A DNA stretch of 64,000 bases from Shewanella salipaludis (GCF_012911865.1 NZ_JAAXYH010000002.1:186001-250000); one strand, 5' to 3'; counted from the stretch's first letter, positions 1 through 9,928 are shown. The notes: generated by a model from the sequence alone, not told the origin. Made by a program: numbers and translations.

Positions 1-38
1 GCGCGTTTCCAATCGTGGCGAACCTGCAATGACGACAT
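1..38 (-). CDS. bioB: Biotin synthase BioB, 5' end only (partial)
   Basis: Only the first 12 codons are inside the window; reading leftward they give MSSLQVRHDWKR. This closely resembles the BioB N-terminus as I recall it from Shewanella, although the radical-SAM CxxxCxxC motif lies outside the window. BioB inserts sulfur into dethiobiotin in the last step of biotin synthesis. A divergent bioB next to bioA is the usual gammaproteobacterial arrangement, and a good leftward promoter lies upstream at 73-100. The call rests on a short peptide plus context. Confidence 0.7.
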   Translation of the reverse strand, partial: MSSLQVRHDWKR

Positions 39-72
39 GGTGTTTACCTTAATTTTCTGTTTTATCTTGGCT

Positions 73-100
73 AGCATACCTTGAGGCCTTAAACTGTCAA
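73..100 (-). promoter_or_regulatory. Sigma-70 promoter for leftward bioB transcription
   Basis: Read on the minus strand there is a perfect -35 TTGACA (100-95), a 16-nt spacer and a -10 TATGCT (78-73). bioB would start about 35-40 nt downstream. This intergenic space is where BirA normally represses both biotin arms. I see only a partial half-site (TGTTTACC, 41-48), so an operator is not claimed. Confidence 0.6.
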
Positions 101-149
101 CGCCAACCAGTGTTTCACCTTTACTAATGATTAAAAATTAGGCGGAAAT

Positions 150-1508
150 GTGAGCAAGCATCCCCAAGACAAGATAGATTTCGACTTCGACCGGCAGCAT
201 ATCTGGCATCCTTATACCTCCATGACCCAGGCCCTGCCTGTGTTCGGCGTGAGTTCGGCCAAGGGGTGTGAACTCACGCTCGAGGATGGCCGCACCCTGA
301 TCGACGGCACCAGTTCCTGGTGGGCCTGCGTCCACGGCTATGGCCAGGAGCAGATACTGGCGGCCATGCAAGCCCAGCTTTCCCGCCTCAGTCATGTGAT
401 GTTTGGTGGCATCACCCACCAGCCGGCGGTGGAACTGTCGAAGAAACTCATCGCCATGACCTGCGAGCCGCTCACCAAGGTATTCCTGTGCGATTCGGGC
501 TCGATCGCCGTCGAAGTGGCACTCAAGATGGCGCTGCAATACTGGCAGGGCCGCGGCCAACCCGCAAAGCAGCGCATTCTTACGGTCAAACATGGCTACC
601 ACGGCGATACCTTCGCCGCCATGAGTGTCTGCGATCCCGAAGGCGGCATGCATGCCATGTTCGGCCAGGCCGTCACCCAACAGCTATTCGCCCCCGCACC
701 CCAGACCCCGTTCGGCGAGCCGCTGCGCAGCGATGATCTCCATGCCATGCGGGCCCTGATGGCCGAACAGCATCACAGCATAGCGGCGGTGATCCTCGAG
801 CCTGTGTTGCAGGGTGCCGGCGGCATGCGCTGCTATGCGCCCGAGTATCTGGTCGAATTGCGGGCCCTGTGTGATGAATTCGATATCCTCTTGGTCCTGG
901 ATGAAATAGCCACTGGCTTCGGCCGTACCGGCAAGCTGTTCGCCTATGAACACGCTGGCATAGCCCCGGATCTCCTCTGCCTTGGCAAGGCCCTGACCGG
1001 CGGTTATATCAGCCTGGCCGCGACCCTGTGCAGCGACGAAGTGGCGGCCGGCATAAGCGACTCCCCCGCCGGGGTCTTCATGCATGGCCCGACCTTCATG
1101 GGCAATCCCCTGGCCTGCGCCGCCGCCTGCGCCAGCCTGGAGTTGATCAACACGAATCGATGGCAGGCGCAGGTGAGCCGAATCGAGGCCCAGCTCAAGG
1201 CCGAGCTGGCCGAGGCCGCCGACTATCCGGCAGTGAAGCAAGTGCGGGTGCTGGGCGCCATGGGGGTGCTGGAGATGCACCAAGCGGTAAACACCGCCCG
1301 ATTGCAGCAGCAATTCGTCGATCTCGGCGTGTGGATCCGCCCCTTCGCCAACCTCATCTATATCATGCCGCCCTACGTCATAGATGAGGCGCAGCTGAGC
1401 CGACTGACCGCGGCGATGAAGCATGTCGCCCAGGCGTTGACGGCCAATGCCGGACAAGGCACTGAGCAAAGCACTGAGCAAGGCGCCGGTTTTATCAGCC
1501 ACGGCTAG
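150..1508 (+). CDS. bioA: Adenosylmethionine-8-amino-7-oxononanoate aminotransferase BioA
   Basis: BioA is a PLP-dependent aminotransferase that converts KAPA to DAPA with S-adenosylmethionine as amino donor, the antepenultimate step of biotin synthesis. The 452-residue protein has the class-III aminotransferase landmarks: HPYTSM near residue 20, SSWWACVHGY (55-64), GYHGDTF (149-155), the PLP aspartate in VLDEIATGFGRTG (D251) and the Schiff-base lysine in LCLGKALTGG (K280). The start is GTG at 150, because the ATG two bases earlier runs straight into TGA; an AGGCGG-like ribosome site lies just upstream. The C-terminus carries a short Glu/Gln/Thr-rich tail (EQSTEQ repeat) beyond the usual length. 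It is divergent from bioB and ends in a terminator at 1519-1546. Confidence 0.95.
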   Translation: MSKHPQDKIDFDFDRQHIWHPYTSMTQALPVFGVSSAKGCELTLEDGRTLIDGTSSWWACVHGYGQEQILAAMQAQLSRLSHVMFGGITHQPAVELSKKLIAMTCEPLTKVFLCDSGSIAVEVALKMALQYWQGRGQPAKQRILTVKHGYHGDTFAAMSVCDPEGGMHAMFGQAVTQQLFAPAPQTPFGEPLRSDDLHAMRALMAEQHHSIAAVILEPVLQGAGGMRCYAPEYLVELRALCDEFDILLVLDEIATGFGRTGKLFAYEHAGIAPDLLCLGKALTGGYISLAATLCSDEVAAGISDSPAGVFMHGPTFMGNPLACAAACASLELINTNRWQAQVSRIEAQLKAELAEAADYPAVKQVRVLGAMGVLEMHQAVNTARLQQQFVDLGVWIRPFANLIYIMPPYVIDEAQLSRLTAAMKHVAQALTANAGQGTEQSTEQGAGFISHG

Positions 1509-1518
1509 CCGCCAAGCA

Positions 1519-1546
1519 AAAAGCACCAACCATGGCGGGTGCTTTT
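1519..1546. terminator. Intrinsic terminator between bioA and crbS-like gene
   Basis: AAAAGCACC and GGTGCTTTT form a 9-bp stem around a 10-nt loop, with A and T tracts on its outer edges. It sits between the convergent 3' ends of bioA and the hybrid kinase gene, so it can act in both directions. Confidence 0.75.
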
Positions 1547-1610
1547 CAGTGTCTAATGCGCTGTTTCACCAGGCTGTTTCACCAGACAGTTGTGCCAGAT
1601 AATATCCCTG

Positions 1611-4600
1611 CTATTTCACCAGGCTGGAGATCAGCGCCCGCAGCGCCGCCGGCTTGATCATCTTGGCCATGTAATGATAGCCGCGGCGTTCCACGTCTTC
1701 GATAAGCTCCTTGCGGGTATTGGCCGTGATGAGAATACCGGGCAAATGCTGGCCATAGAGGCCACGTATGCCGTCCATGGCATCGACACCGTTCTGATCT
1801 TCGTCCAGATGATAGTCCGCCAGCACTATGTCCGGCGCCAGTCCCTTGAGCCCCAGCTTGATGCGCGCATCGGCCAGATCTTTGGCACAGACCACCTCAC
1901 ACTGCCAGCGGCTGAGCAGGCTCTCCAGCCCGGCGAGGATCGTCTCCTCGTTGTCGATGCAGAGCACCTTCACCCCGGCCAGAGGTTGCAACAGGGAAGA
2001 CACTGCCTTGGGCTGAGCCAGGCTGACGCCCTGCCCCATGGGCACGCTCAGCAGCGGCACCCGGATCCAGAATACCGACCCCTTGCCCAGGATGGACGAC
2101 ACCCCTATGCTATGCTCCAGCACCTTGCTGATCCTATCCGCAATCGCCAGCCCCAGCCCCAAGCCACTGACGCTGTTGCTCTTGGGGTTATTCAGCCGCT
2201 TGAACTCCTTGAAGATTTCATGCACTTCCCCGGCATCGATACCACAGCCCGTGTCCAGTACCTGAATTTCCAGCTCGCTGCCACGGCGCCGACAACCCAT
2301 CAGCACCCTGCTGCCCCTGGCATAACGATAGGCATTGGTCAGGAAGTTCTGCAGTACCCGCCTGAGCAAGGAGGGATCCGAGTTGACCGTCATGCCGGAG
2401 CCCATCATACAAAAGTCGATGTGATTGTCCTTGGCCATAGCCTCGAATTCCACCGCCAGGCCGTTGAGCAGCTCGGCGATGGCGAAATCCCGCCGGTTAA
2501 CCTGCACCATGCCGGAGTCCAGCTTGGAGATATCCAGCAAGTCGGTCAGCAGCTCGCCGGCAATCTTCAATGAGCTGTTGACATGGGACAGCGTGGTTCT
2601 GGCCTCCAGATCCAGGTTGGCGTATTGGGACAGGGACGCGGTGAAGAGTCGCGCCGCATTCAGCGGCTGCATCAGATCATGACCCACGGCAGCGAGGAAA
2701 CGGCTCTTGGAGGCGTTGGCCATTTCCTCCTGGGTCTTGGCCTCCAGCAGCTGGCTGTTGAGCAGCGCCAGCTCATAGGTGCGCTCCCTGACCCGGCTCT
2801 CCAGGGTCTCGTTGGCCTCCAGCAGGGCTTTTTCCTGTTGCCGATACTGGGTGATATCTGTGAAGGTCATCACGAAACCACCATCCGGCATGGGGTTGCC
2901 CTGGATCTTGATCACCTTGCCATCCCGGCGATGGCGCTCCGAGGTATGGGGGGTGCCGTTGCGCATGTGTTGCACCCGAGTCGCCACCTGCTCCTCTATC
3001 TCGCCCTCACCGCAATAGCCACGGGCGGCGTTGAAACGTATCACCTCGCTGATGGGCATACCCTGCTGCAGGAAATGCTCGGGATATTGATACAGTTCGA
3101 CGTATTTGTAGTTCCAGGCGACCAGGTTCAGATCTTTGTCTATCACGCTCATGCCTTCGTAGGCGTGTTCTATGGCGCCGCGCAACATGTCCTGGCTGAG
3201 CATGATCTTGGACGAGGCCTCGTCCACCAGGCTGAAGACTTCATCCAGCGCCAGATCCCGGCCCCGCAATACCGAGTCCATCACCAGCGCCGCACTGGAC
3301 GCGCCTAGCACCCCGGCCAACATATGTTCTGTGTGGGCGACCAGCTCGGGCGACGCCGCCCTATGGCCGCTCTCTGGCTTTACCGTCTCGGGGGAGAAAC
3401 GGTTGAAGCTCTCATAGGCGCGGTTGGGGCTGACGAAACGACTCGCCAACAGCAGGAGATCTTGCTGGGAGATGGGGCCATGCTTCTTATGCTTGTCCGT
3501 GTCCTTCTTCAGCCTGCCAGGGGTGACGAAGGCACTGGCCTGGATGCGCTCGGCCACCCCGGCCCTGAACCAGACGGAGCCGAGCACATAGCAGGATAAA
3601 TTGGCGAACAGGGCCGTCAGCGCATCGCGCACATTAGGGGTGATGGAGTCGAGCAGCGCCACCCCGGACAACATGCCGGCATTGTGATCCAGCCCCTGCA
3701 GCAAGATGTAGCCCCAGAGCCCGAAGCCGGCGCCCAGGCCGAGAAATACCCCGGCACGGTTGCCATGCTTCCAGTAAAGGCCGCCGATCAATGCCGGCGC
3801 CAACTGGGCAAAGGCGCCGAATGACAGCAAGCCAAGGTGCGACAACGAGTCGCTGTCCACCAGGCTGAGGTAACTGCCATAGCCCAGGGCGAGTATGATG
3901 ATGATCGCCAGTCGCCTGGCGTTGAGCAGCAAGGATGAAAACTGGCTGAAGTTCTGCTCCCGTATCTGCCCGGTACGCAGCAGCATGGGCACCAGCCACT
4001 CGTTGCTGACCATCACGCTTATGGTCACCACCGCCACCAGCACCATGCCTGTGGCGGCAGACAAGGTGCCGAGCAGCGCCACCACGGCCAACAGGGGTTG
4101 ATCCAATGCCAGCGGCAGGTTGATCACATAGGTATCGGCGGCCACAGAGTTGCCCAGCAGCAGTTTGCCGGCCAAGGCCAATGGCGCCACGAACAGGCCG
4201 AACAGCAGCAGATACAAGGGGAAAATCCACCTCGCCTTGGTCAACATGGCTTCTTCGGCGCACTCGACCACCATCACATGGAACTGGCGCGGCATGCAGA
4301 GAAAGGCCGCCATGCCCACCAACAGCTCAGGCATCAAGGCGCTGAGCTTCACCCCTGAATGGTCGAGCATGGCTTGCTGGCTCGCCTGCTGCCAGATGTC
4401 ACCGAAGCCATCGAACACCCCGAAGCTGATGACTAAGCCTATCAGCAGAAAGGCCGCCAGCTTGACCACAGACTCGAAGGCGATGGCCAGCATCATCCCA
4501 GGGTTATGTTCGGTGGCATCCAGCTTGCGGGTGCCGAAGAGAATGGCGAATATCGCCAGCAGCGCCGTGATGATCAGCGGCACTGTCACCCCGTCGAGTG

Positions 4601-5051
4601 GCGCGTCCTGGGGCTGAAACAGGTTGAGGCTGAACACCATGGCCTTCAGCTGCAGCGCTATGTAGGGCATGATGCCAAACAAGGCGATCAGCGTGACCAG
4701 CGCCGCCAGCAGCTGCGACTTGCCATAACGGGCGGCGATGAAGTCGGCCACTGAGGTGATGTTCTGCGCCTTGGAGACGATCACCATCTTGCGCAGCATG
4801 CCGAACCCCAGGCTGAACACCAGAATGGGGCCGACAAAGATAGGCAGGAATGACCAGAGATCCTGCGCCGACTGGCCGACCGTGCCGAGAAAACTCCAGG
4901 AGGAACAATAGACAGCCAGGCTCAGGCCATAGATCCATACCTGCAGCTTTCTGGTGATGTTGCTGAACCAGCGCTCGGCGCCCCAGGCCAGCAGGAATAA
5001 GAGCGACACATAACAGAGGGCGATAATGGCCACTATCAGGGTTAAATTCAT
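1611..5051 (-). CDS. crbS: Sodium/solute symporter-type hybrid sensor histidine kinase (CrbS type)
   Basis: This 1146-residue protein joins a transporter to a full sensor kinase. Residues 1 to about 490 form a multi-pass SLC5/SSS-like membrane domain. A linker (STAC region in this family) follows, then a PAS domain (about 628-745, from HAYEGMSVIDKDLNLVAWN). Next come a coiled coil, a dimerisation/phosphoacceptor helix with H791 in VGHDLMQPLNAAR, an ATPase domain (GLGLGLAIA near 963) and a C-terminal receiver with phosphoacceptor D1079 in VLADYHL. In Vibrio, Pseudomonas and Shewanella the CrbS/CrbR pair activates acs and the acetate switch. Here the gene is divergent from acs, which fits that role. 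No CrbR-like LuxR response regulator is in the window, so the partner would be elsewhere. The start has an AAGAGA ribosome site. A CbrA-type function is the alternative. Confidence 0.88.
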   Translation of the reverse strand: MNLTLIVAIIALCYVSLLFLLAWGAERWFSNITRKLQVWIYGLSLAVYCSSWSFLGTVGQSAQDLWSFLPIFVGPILVFSLGFGMLRKMVIVSKAQNITSVADFIAARYGKSQLLAALVTLIALFGIMPYIALQLKAMVFSLNLFQPQDAPLDGVTVPLIITALLAIFAILFGTRKLDATEHNPGMMLAIAFESVVKLAAFLLIGLVISFGVFDGFGDIWQQASQQAMLDHSGVKLSALMPELLVGMAAFLCMPRQFHVMVVECAEEAMLTKARWIFPLYLLLFGLFVAPLALAGKLLLGNSVAADTYVINLPLALDQPLLAVVALLGTLSAATGMVLVAVVTISVMVSNEWLVPMLLRTGQIREQNFSQFSSLLLNARRLAIIIILALGYGSYLSLVDSDSLSHLGLLSFGAFAQLAPALIGGLYWKHGNRAGVFLGLGAGFGLWGYILLQGLDHNAGMLSGVALLDSITPNVRDALTALFANLSCYVLGSVWFRAGVAERIQASAFVTPGRLKKDTDKHKKHGPISQQDLLLLASRFVSPNRAYESFNRFSPETVKPESGHRAASPELVAHTEHMLAGVLGASSAALVMDSVLRGRDLALDEVFSLVDEASSKIMLSQDMLRGAIEHAYEGMSVIDKDLNLVAWNYKYVELYQYPEHFLQQGMPISEVIRFNAARGYCGEGEIEEQVATRVQHMRNGTPHTSERHRRDGKVIKIQGNPMPDGGFVMTFTDITQYRQQEKALLEANETLESRVRERTYELALLNSQLLEAKTQEEMANASKSRFLAAVGHDLMQPLNAARLFTASLSQYANLDLEARTTLSHVNSSLKIAGELLTDLLDISKLDSGMVQVNRRDFAIAELLNGLAVEFEAMAKDNHIDFCMMGSGMTVNSDPSLLRRVLQNFLTNAYRYARGSRVLMGCRRRGSELEIQVLDTGCGIDAGEVHEIFKEFKRLNNPKSNSVSGLGLGLAIADRISKVLEHSIGVSSILGKGSVFWIRVPLLSVPMGQGVSLAQPKAVSSLLQPLAGVKVLCIDNEETILAGLESLLSRWQCEVVCAKDLADARIKLGLKGLAPDIVLADYHLDEDQNGVDAMDGIRGLYGQHLPGILITANTRKELIEDVERRGYHYMAKMIKPAALRALISSLVK

Positions 5052-5177
5052 CTAATTCTCTTTTCTGGTTAATTCATTGCCGCTGCATACTCAGTTGATG
5101 CTAAAGTGTTAAAAGCCGCATCCTAGCCTGCCAGATTATAGGGTGCAACAGGTTAAATACTAAGGATATTTTTACAC

Positions 5178-5191
5178 TAGACCAAGGTCTA
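5178..5191. promoter_or_regulatory. Dyad TAGACC-AA-GGTCTA upstream of acs
   Basis: A perfect 6-bp inverted repeat with a 2-nt centre lies 62 nt upstream of the acs start and 126 nt from the start of the divergent kinase gene. It is a plausible operator for a dimeric activator. CrbR, the response regulator expected to act at acs, is the leading candidate by context. That assignment is inference. Confidence 0.5.
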
Positions 5192-5253
5192 ATGGAGTGA
5201 CCACAACAGGCGCCCCATACTCATATAACGCAATTTCTTAACTGGGAAGCCCT

Positions 5254-7206
5254 ATGAGCACGCAGTCTCTCTATAAAGTCCCCGGCGATATCGCTGCCAA
5301 TGCACTTATCAATAACGAACAATATAAAAAGATGTACCAGGAGTCGATCGTTAATCCCGATGGATTCTGGCGCGAGCAGGGCAAACGCATCGACTGGATC
5401 AAGCCCTACACCAAGATCAAACAGACCTCATTCGATGACAAAGACCTGTCGATCAACTGGTTCTATGACGGCACACTCAACGCCTCGGCCAATTGCCTCG
5501 ACCGCCACTTAGCCGATGGCAGCGATAAAATCGCCATCATCTGGGAAGGCGACGACGCCAGGGATCAACGCACCCTCACCTATGGGCAGCTGCATGACCA
5601 GGTATGCAGGTTCGCCAACGTGCTGCGCAGCCAAGGGGTATGCCGCGGTGATGTCGTCACCATTTATATGCCCATGGTGCCTGAGACCGCCGTTGCCATG
5701 TTGGCCTGCGCCCGCATCGGCGCCATACATTCTGTGGTCTTCGGCGGCTTCTCGCCCGATTCCATCGCCTCGCGGGTCAACGATGGCCAGTCCAGGGTGA
5801 TCATCACCGCCGACGAAGGGGTTCGTGGCGGGCGCAGCATTCCGCTCAAGCATAACGTCGACCTGGCCCTGGAGCACCCGGATGTCCAGTGCGTCGAAAA
5901 AGTCATAGTGCTGAAACGCACCGGCAGCGACATCTACTGGGTAGAAGGCAGGGATATCTGGTGGCATAGCCTGATGGAACTCGCCTCTGAGCATTGCCCG
6001 CCGGAAGAGATGGGCGCCGAAGATCCCCTGTTCCTGCTCTATACCTCGGGCTCAACCGGTAACCCCAAAGGCGTGTTGCACACCACGGGCGGTTATCTGG
6101 TGTATGCCGCCATGAGCCATGAATATGTGTTCGATTACAAGCCAGGCGAAGTCTATTGGTGCACCGCAGATGTGGGCTGGATCACCGGCCATTCCTACAT
6201 GGTCTACGGCCCCTTTGCCAATGGCGCCACTGTACTGATGCACGAAGGTGTGCCCAACTACCCCAGTCCGGCCCGTTTGGGGGAGATGATCGACAGGCAT
6301 AAGGTCAACATACTCTATACGGCACCGACTCTGGTGCGCGCCCTGATGGCCGAAGGCAAGGAGCATTTCGAAGAATACGATGGCAGTTCGCTGCGCATCA
6401 TGGGCTCGGTCGGCGAGCCTATCAATCCAGAGGCCTGGCGCTGGTATCATGAGGTCATAGGACATGAACACTGCCCCATAGTGGATACCTGGTGGCAAAC
6501 CGAAACCGGCGGCATATTGATCACCCCGCTGCCGGGCGCGACAGACACCAAGCCGGGTTCTGCGACCCGCCCCTTCTTCGGCGTGAAGCCGGCACTGGTG
6601 GATAATCAGGGCAACATACTCGAAGGTGCCAACGAAGGTAACCTGGTGCTGCTCGACTCCTGGCCTGGGCAGATGCGCACCATATATGGCGATCACGACA
6701 GATTCGTGTTGACCTACTTCAAGACCTTCCGCGGCATGTATTTTACCGGCGACGGGGCGCGGCGCGACGAGGACGGTTACTACTGGATCACGGGACGGGT
6801 GGATGATGTGATCAACGTCTCGGGTCACAGGCTGGGCACGGCGGAAGTTGAGAGCGCCCTGGTCGCCCATGAGAAGGTCGCCGAGGCAGCTGTAGTTGGC
6901 TATCCCCATGATATTAAAGGTCAAGGCATCTACGCCTATGTCACCCTGATCCACGACACAGAGCCAAGCGAAGAGCTGCGCCAAGAGTTGCGTCAATGGG
7001 TACGCAAGGAAATAGGCGCCTTGGCGACCCCGGATCTCATTCAGTGGGCCAGCGGCCTGCCCAAGACACGTTCGGGCAAGATAATGCGCCGTTTCCTGCG
7101 CAAGATCGCCGCCAACGAAGTGACCAATCTCGGCGATGCCTCGACCCTGGCGGATCCCGCGGTGATAGATACGCTGATCGAGTCCCGCCTAAATCGCAGC
7201 GAATAG
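5254..7206 (+). CDS. acs: Acetyl-CoA synthetase
   Basis: Acs activates acetate with ATP and CoA to acetyl-CoA, through acetyl-AMP, in the cytosol. The protein is 650 residues, the normal length. It shows the ANL-superfamily P-loop [11 protein letters not shown] (263-273), TWWQTETGG and [18 protein letters not shown] further on, and the C-terminal SGK motif whose lysine (K609, in [11 protein letters not shown]) is the acetylated regulatory residue in Salmonella Acs. The ATG has GGGAAG upstream. The neighbouring divergent CrbS-type kinase and the dyad at 5178-5191 suggest two-component control of acetate scavenging. A terminator follows at 7250. Confidence 0.97.
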   Translation: MSTQSLYKVPGDIAANALINNEQYKKMYQESIVNPDGFWREQGKRIDWIKPYTKIKQTSFDDKDLSINWFYDGTLNASANCLDRHLADGSDKIAIIWEGDDARDQRTLTYGQLHDQVCRFANVLRSQGVCRGDVVTIYMPMVPETAVAMLACARIGAIHSVVFGGFSPDSIASRVNDGQSRVIITADEGVRGGRSIPLKHNVDLALEHPDVQCVEKVIVLKRTGSDIYWVEGRDIWWHSLMELASEHCPPEEMGAEDPLFLLYTSGSTGNPKGVLHTTGGYLVYAAMSHEYVFDYKPGEVYWCTADVGWITGHSYMVYGPFANGATVLMHEGVPNYPSPARLGEMIDRHKVNILYTAPTLVRALMAEGKEHFEEYDGSSLRIMGSVGEPINPEAWRWYHEVIGHEHCPIVDTWWQTETGGILITPLPGATDTKPGSATRPFFGVKPALVDNQGNILEGANEGNLVLLDSWPGQMRTIYGDHDRFVLTYFKTFRGMYFTGDGARRDEDGYYWITGRVDDVINVSGHRLGTAEVESALVAHEKVAEAAVVGYPHDIKGQGIYAYVTLIHDTEPSEELRQELRQWVRKEIGALATPDLIQWASGLPKTRSGKIMRRFLRKIAANEVTNLGDASTLADPAVIDTLIESRLNRSE

Positions 7207-7249
7207 CCTGGAGCGCTGCAGTTAAACCTTGTTTATCACCCTAAGCTTG

Positions 7250-7275
7250 GCCCCTCCCCGTGAGGGGCTTTTTTT
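7250..7275 (+). terminator. Intrinsic terminator of acs
   Basis: GCCCCTC and GAGGGGC pair across a 5-nt loop and are followed by seven T residues. Confidence 0.9.
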
Positions 7276-7371
7276 CATCCCAATTCTCGACAGCCAGGTT
7301 TTATTCTGCGCCTGTGCAGGCCTGTGCTAGAGTAGCGCCATCCAATTCTTACCAGCAACGACTCCATCAGC

Positions 7372-9108
7372 GTGAAGCTCAGAGACTATCAACGAGACGC
7401 CGTCGATGCCGCGGTGCGGCATTTCAAAGCCAGCCAAGACTCGGCCGTCATAGTATTGCCAACCGGCGCCGGCAAGAGCCTGGTGATCGCCGAACTGGCG
7501 CGGATCGCCAAGGGACGGGTGTTGGTACTCACCCATGTGAAAGAGCTGGTCGCGCAGAATGCCGATAAAGTCGGCTTGTTAACCGACGAGGCCAGCATTT
7601 ATTCCGCCGGGCTGAAACAAAAATCGGCCAAGGGCAAGACAGTCGTCGCCAGCGTACAATCGGCGGCGCGCTCGCCACAGAAGTTCGACAGCCCCTTCTC
7701 GCTGGTCATCATAGACGAATGCCATAGGGTCAGTGGCGATAAAGACAGTCAATATCAGCTGCTGCTGCAACACTTACGCAAGCAAAACCCGGGCCTCAGG
7801 CTTCTGGGCCTGACCGCTACCCCCTATCGCTTGGGCCTGGGGTGGATCTATCGCTTCCACTACCATGGCAGAGTGGGCAACATGGACAAGAGTGTGTTCG
7901 AGCACTGCATCTTCGAGCTACCGCTCAGGCCACTGATAAAACAAGGTTTCCTGACTCCGCCTAAGCTATTCGATGGCCTCAGCGCCCAATATGATTTCAA
8001 CCAGTTGAAACCCGGCGAGAACGGCGAATATCGCGAGGCCGAAGTCAACAGCCTGCTGGGGCATTATGGCCGGGCAACCACAGAGATAGTCAAGCAGCTG
8101 ATAGCACTCGGCAAGCAACGTCAGGGGGTGATCATCTTCGCCGCGACGGTCAGGCATGCCCAGGAGATCATGACCCTATTGGGAACCGAGTCGGCGGCAC
8201 TGCTCACCGCCGATACCCCCCACAAGGAGCGGGATGAGCTCATAGGCCAGTTCAAGCAGCGGCAAATCAAGTTTCTGGTCAATGTCGCCGTGCTGACCAC
8301 GGGCTTCGATGCCCCCCACGTCGATCTCATCGCCATATTGCGTCCCACCGCCTCCGTCAGCCTGTTTCAGCAGATGGTAGGTCGGGGCCTGCGCATCGCC
8401 GCCAACAAGTCAGAGTGCCTGGTGATTGACTACGCCGCCAACGGCTATGATCTGTATTTTCCCGAAGTGGGCCAGAGCAAACCCAACAGCAAGTCGGTAC
8501 CGGTGCAAGTTCACTGCCCTGTGTGCGACTTTGCCAATATCTTCTGGGGTCTGGTGGATGAGGATGGCGATATCGTCGAACATTTCGGGCGTCGCTGCCA
8601 GGCTCTGATTGAAGCGCGGGGACAAAGATACCAGTGCGATTTTCGTTTCAGAGCCAAAGCCTGCCCGGATTGCGGTGAAGAGAACGATATCGCCGCCCGT
8701 ATCTGCCACCACTGCGGCTCGACCCTGATAGATCCGGACACCCGCCTCAGGCAGGTCCTGAGTCAACAACATCATCACCTGTTTCGCTGCCAGGACATGC
8801 TGCTCTTCGCCGAAGAAGGCAAGTTGAAGGTGCAATACCTGGATGATGAGGGTAACGATTTTGTCCGCCGCTTCATGATGCAAACCCAGGCGCAGCGTCG
8901 TGCCTTGTATGCACTCTTCCTGCTGCCTCATAGCCGGACTCCCGGGATTAAATCACCCAATTATCAAACCCCTGAGGCGATAGTGCAGGATGCCGCCAGC
9001 TTCAAGAGGCCGGATCTGCTGTTACTGAAGAAGCACAAGCTGGGCTGGGATCTCCTGGAAACATTTTTCGATTACCAGGGACGCTATCGTACACCCAATA
9101 ACCTGTAG
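7372..9108 (+). CDS. radD: Superfamily II DNA helicase RadD (YejH)
   Basis: The 578-residue protein is a superfamily II helicase. It has a Q-like N-terminus (LRDYQRDAVDA), Walker A PTGAGKS (30-36), DECH box (115-118), LTATPYR motif III and QMVGRGLRIA motif VI. The C-terminal part carries two zinc-binding clusters, CPVCDF and CPDCGEENDIAARICHHCG (from about 431). Order, length and sequence match Escherichia coli RadD/YejH, which supports repair of double-strand breaks and post-replicative processing with SSB and RecA. The start is GTG at 7372 with no strong ribosome site, so expression may be low. It lies between acs and grxA and is probably a single gene. Confidence 0.9.
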   Translation: MKLRDYQRDAVDAAVRHFKASQDSAVIVLPTGAGKSLVIAELARIAKGRVLVLTHVKELVAQNADKVGLLTDEASIYSAGLKQKSAKGKTVVASVQSAARSPQKFDSPFSLVIIDECHRVSGDKDSQYQLLLQHLRKQNPGLRLLGLTATPYRLGLGWIYRFHYHGRVGNMDKSVFEHCIFELPLRPLIKQGFLTPPKLFDGLSAQYDFNQLKPGENGEYREAEVNSLLGHYGRATTEIVKQLIALGKQRQGVIIFAATVRHAQEIMTLLGTESAALLTADTPHKERDELIGQFKQRQIKFLVNVAVLTTGFDAPHVDLIAILRPTASVSLFQQMVGRGLRIAANKSECLVIDYAANGYDLYFPEVGQSKPNSKSVPVQVHCPVCDFANIFWGLVDEDGDIVEHFGRRCQALIEARGQRYQCDFRFRAKACPDCGEENDIAARICHHCGSTLIDPDTRLRQVLSQQHHHLFRCQDMLLFAEEGKLKVQYLDDEGNDFVRRFMMQTQAQRRALYALFLLPHSRTPGIKSPNYQTPEAIVQDAASFKRPDLLLLKKHKLGWDLLETFFDYQGRYRTPNNL

Positions 9109-9172
9109 CTATGATTATGAATTCCGCAGAGCCTATGGTATAAAGCCTGTGTTACTTTTCAAAGGAGCTAAT

Positions 9173-9439
9173 ATGTTTGTTGTTATTTTTGGTCGCCCTG
9201 GCTGCCCTTACTGCGTACGTGCGGTACAACTATCTGAGCAACTGGTTGAACAGCGTGATGATTTCAAGTTCAAGTATGTCGACATCCATGCTGAAGGGAT
9301 CACTAAGGCAGATCTGGAGAAGACAGTTGGCAAGCCGGTAGAAACCGTGCCGCAGATCTTCATCGATGAGAAACATGTTGGCGGTTGTACCGATTTCGAA
9401 CAATATGTCAGAGAGAATGAGCTGCTGGCTTTCGCCTAA
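9173..9439 (+). CDS. grxA: Glutaredoxin 1
   Basis: This is a small dithiol glutaredoxin (88 residues) with active site GCPYC (C11, C14), the TVPQIFID cis-proline motif and the GGCTDFE glutathione-binding motif. It reduces ribonucleotide reductase and protein disulfides using glutathione. The ATG at 9173 is chosen over an upstream in-frame GTG (9149) because a near-perfect AAAGGAG site lies 5 nt before it. It is a single gene with its own terminator. Confidence 0.93.
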   Translation: MFVVIFGRPGCPYCVRAVQLSEQLVEQRDDFKFKYVDIHAEGITKADLEKTVGKPVETVPQIFIDEKHVGGCTDFEQYVRENELLAFA

Positions 9440-9469
9440 CCAGCCAATGCTTATCGATGACAGTAAAGA

Positions 9470-9491
9470 GGAGACCCTGAGTCTCCTTTTT
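9470..9491 (+). terminator. Intrinsic terminator of grxA
   Basis: GGAGAC-CCTGA-GTCTCC hairpin followed by five T residues. Confidence 0.85.
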
Positions 9492-9669
9492 CATTGGCGC
9501 GCAATCCAGAACAGGAGAATAAGGACAGGAGAGTAAATAGGGTTTACGCGACATGGCCACAGAGGCAAACAGGCATTAGCCAAAGCTGGCATTGACGAAA
9601 ATAGATGTCGATTCTATATAATAAGGAAGCTGGGGTAAAAAGGGAAACATGAGGGAAATAACAAGAGAG

Positions 9670-9760
9670 TGGTGGTTCGTATCGGATTACAACCAATCGA
9701 CTGACTGGTTAAAAGCCAACTGCCCTTTCTCTTACAAGAAGCGACTGAGCTAACGACCCA
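9670..9760 (-). pseudogene. Degenerate tRNA-Lys-like sequence, copy 1
   Basis: It aligns with the adjacent tRNA-Lys genes across the CCA end, the anticodon arm (TTGGCTTTTAACC) and the 5' end, but is 91 nt instead of 76. About 14 nt (around TCTTACAAGA) are inserted in the D-arm. The T-arm is changed to ATTGG/CCGAT around a TTGTAAT loop, which still pairs. The acceptor strands no longer match fully. It may be a decayed tRNA or a tRNA-like RNA; function is unknown. Confidence 0.6.
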
Positions 9761-9801
9761 TCTAGGTACTGCAATTTGTCTTTATCTAAGCTGAGATAAA
9801 G

Positions 9802-9877
9802 TGGTGGGTCGTGAAGGATTCGAACCTTCGACCAATTGGTTAAAAGCCAACTGCTCTACCGACTGAGCTAACGACCC
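9802..9877 (-). tRNA. tRNA-Lys (anticodon UUU)
   Basis: On the minus strand it starts GGGTCGTTAGCTCAG and ends with an encoded CCA. The anticodon TTT (9842-9844) sits in a CTTTTAA loop and the T-loop is TTCGAAT. All four stems pair. It is the last intact gene of a three-gene tRNA-Lys transcription unit running leftward. Confidence 0.97.
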
Positions 9878-9928
9878 ATCTGGTATATCTCACTGATTTC
9901 AACACTTGAGTGTTCACTTTCAGCAAAG

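Noticed and set aside
41..70. BirA operator between bioB and bioA
   Set aside because: Only one partial half-site (TGTTTACC) is visible and the second half does not match the TTGTAAACC-N-GGTTTACAA consensus.
6052..6996. 314-codon open frame on the minus strand
   Set aside because: Antisense to acs with no recognisable protein features.
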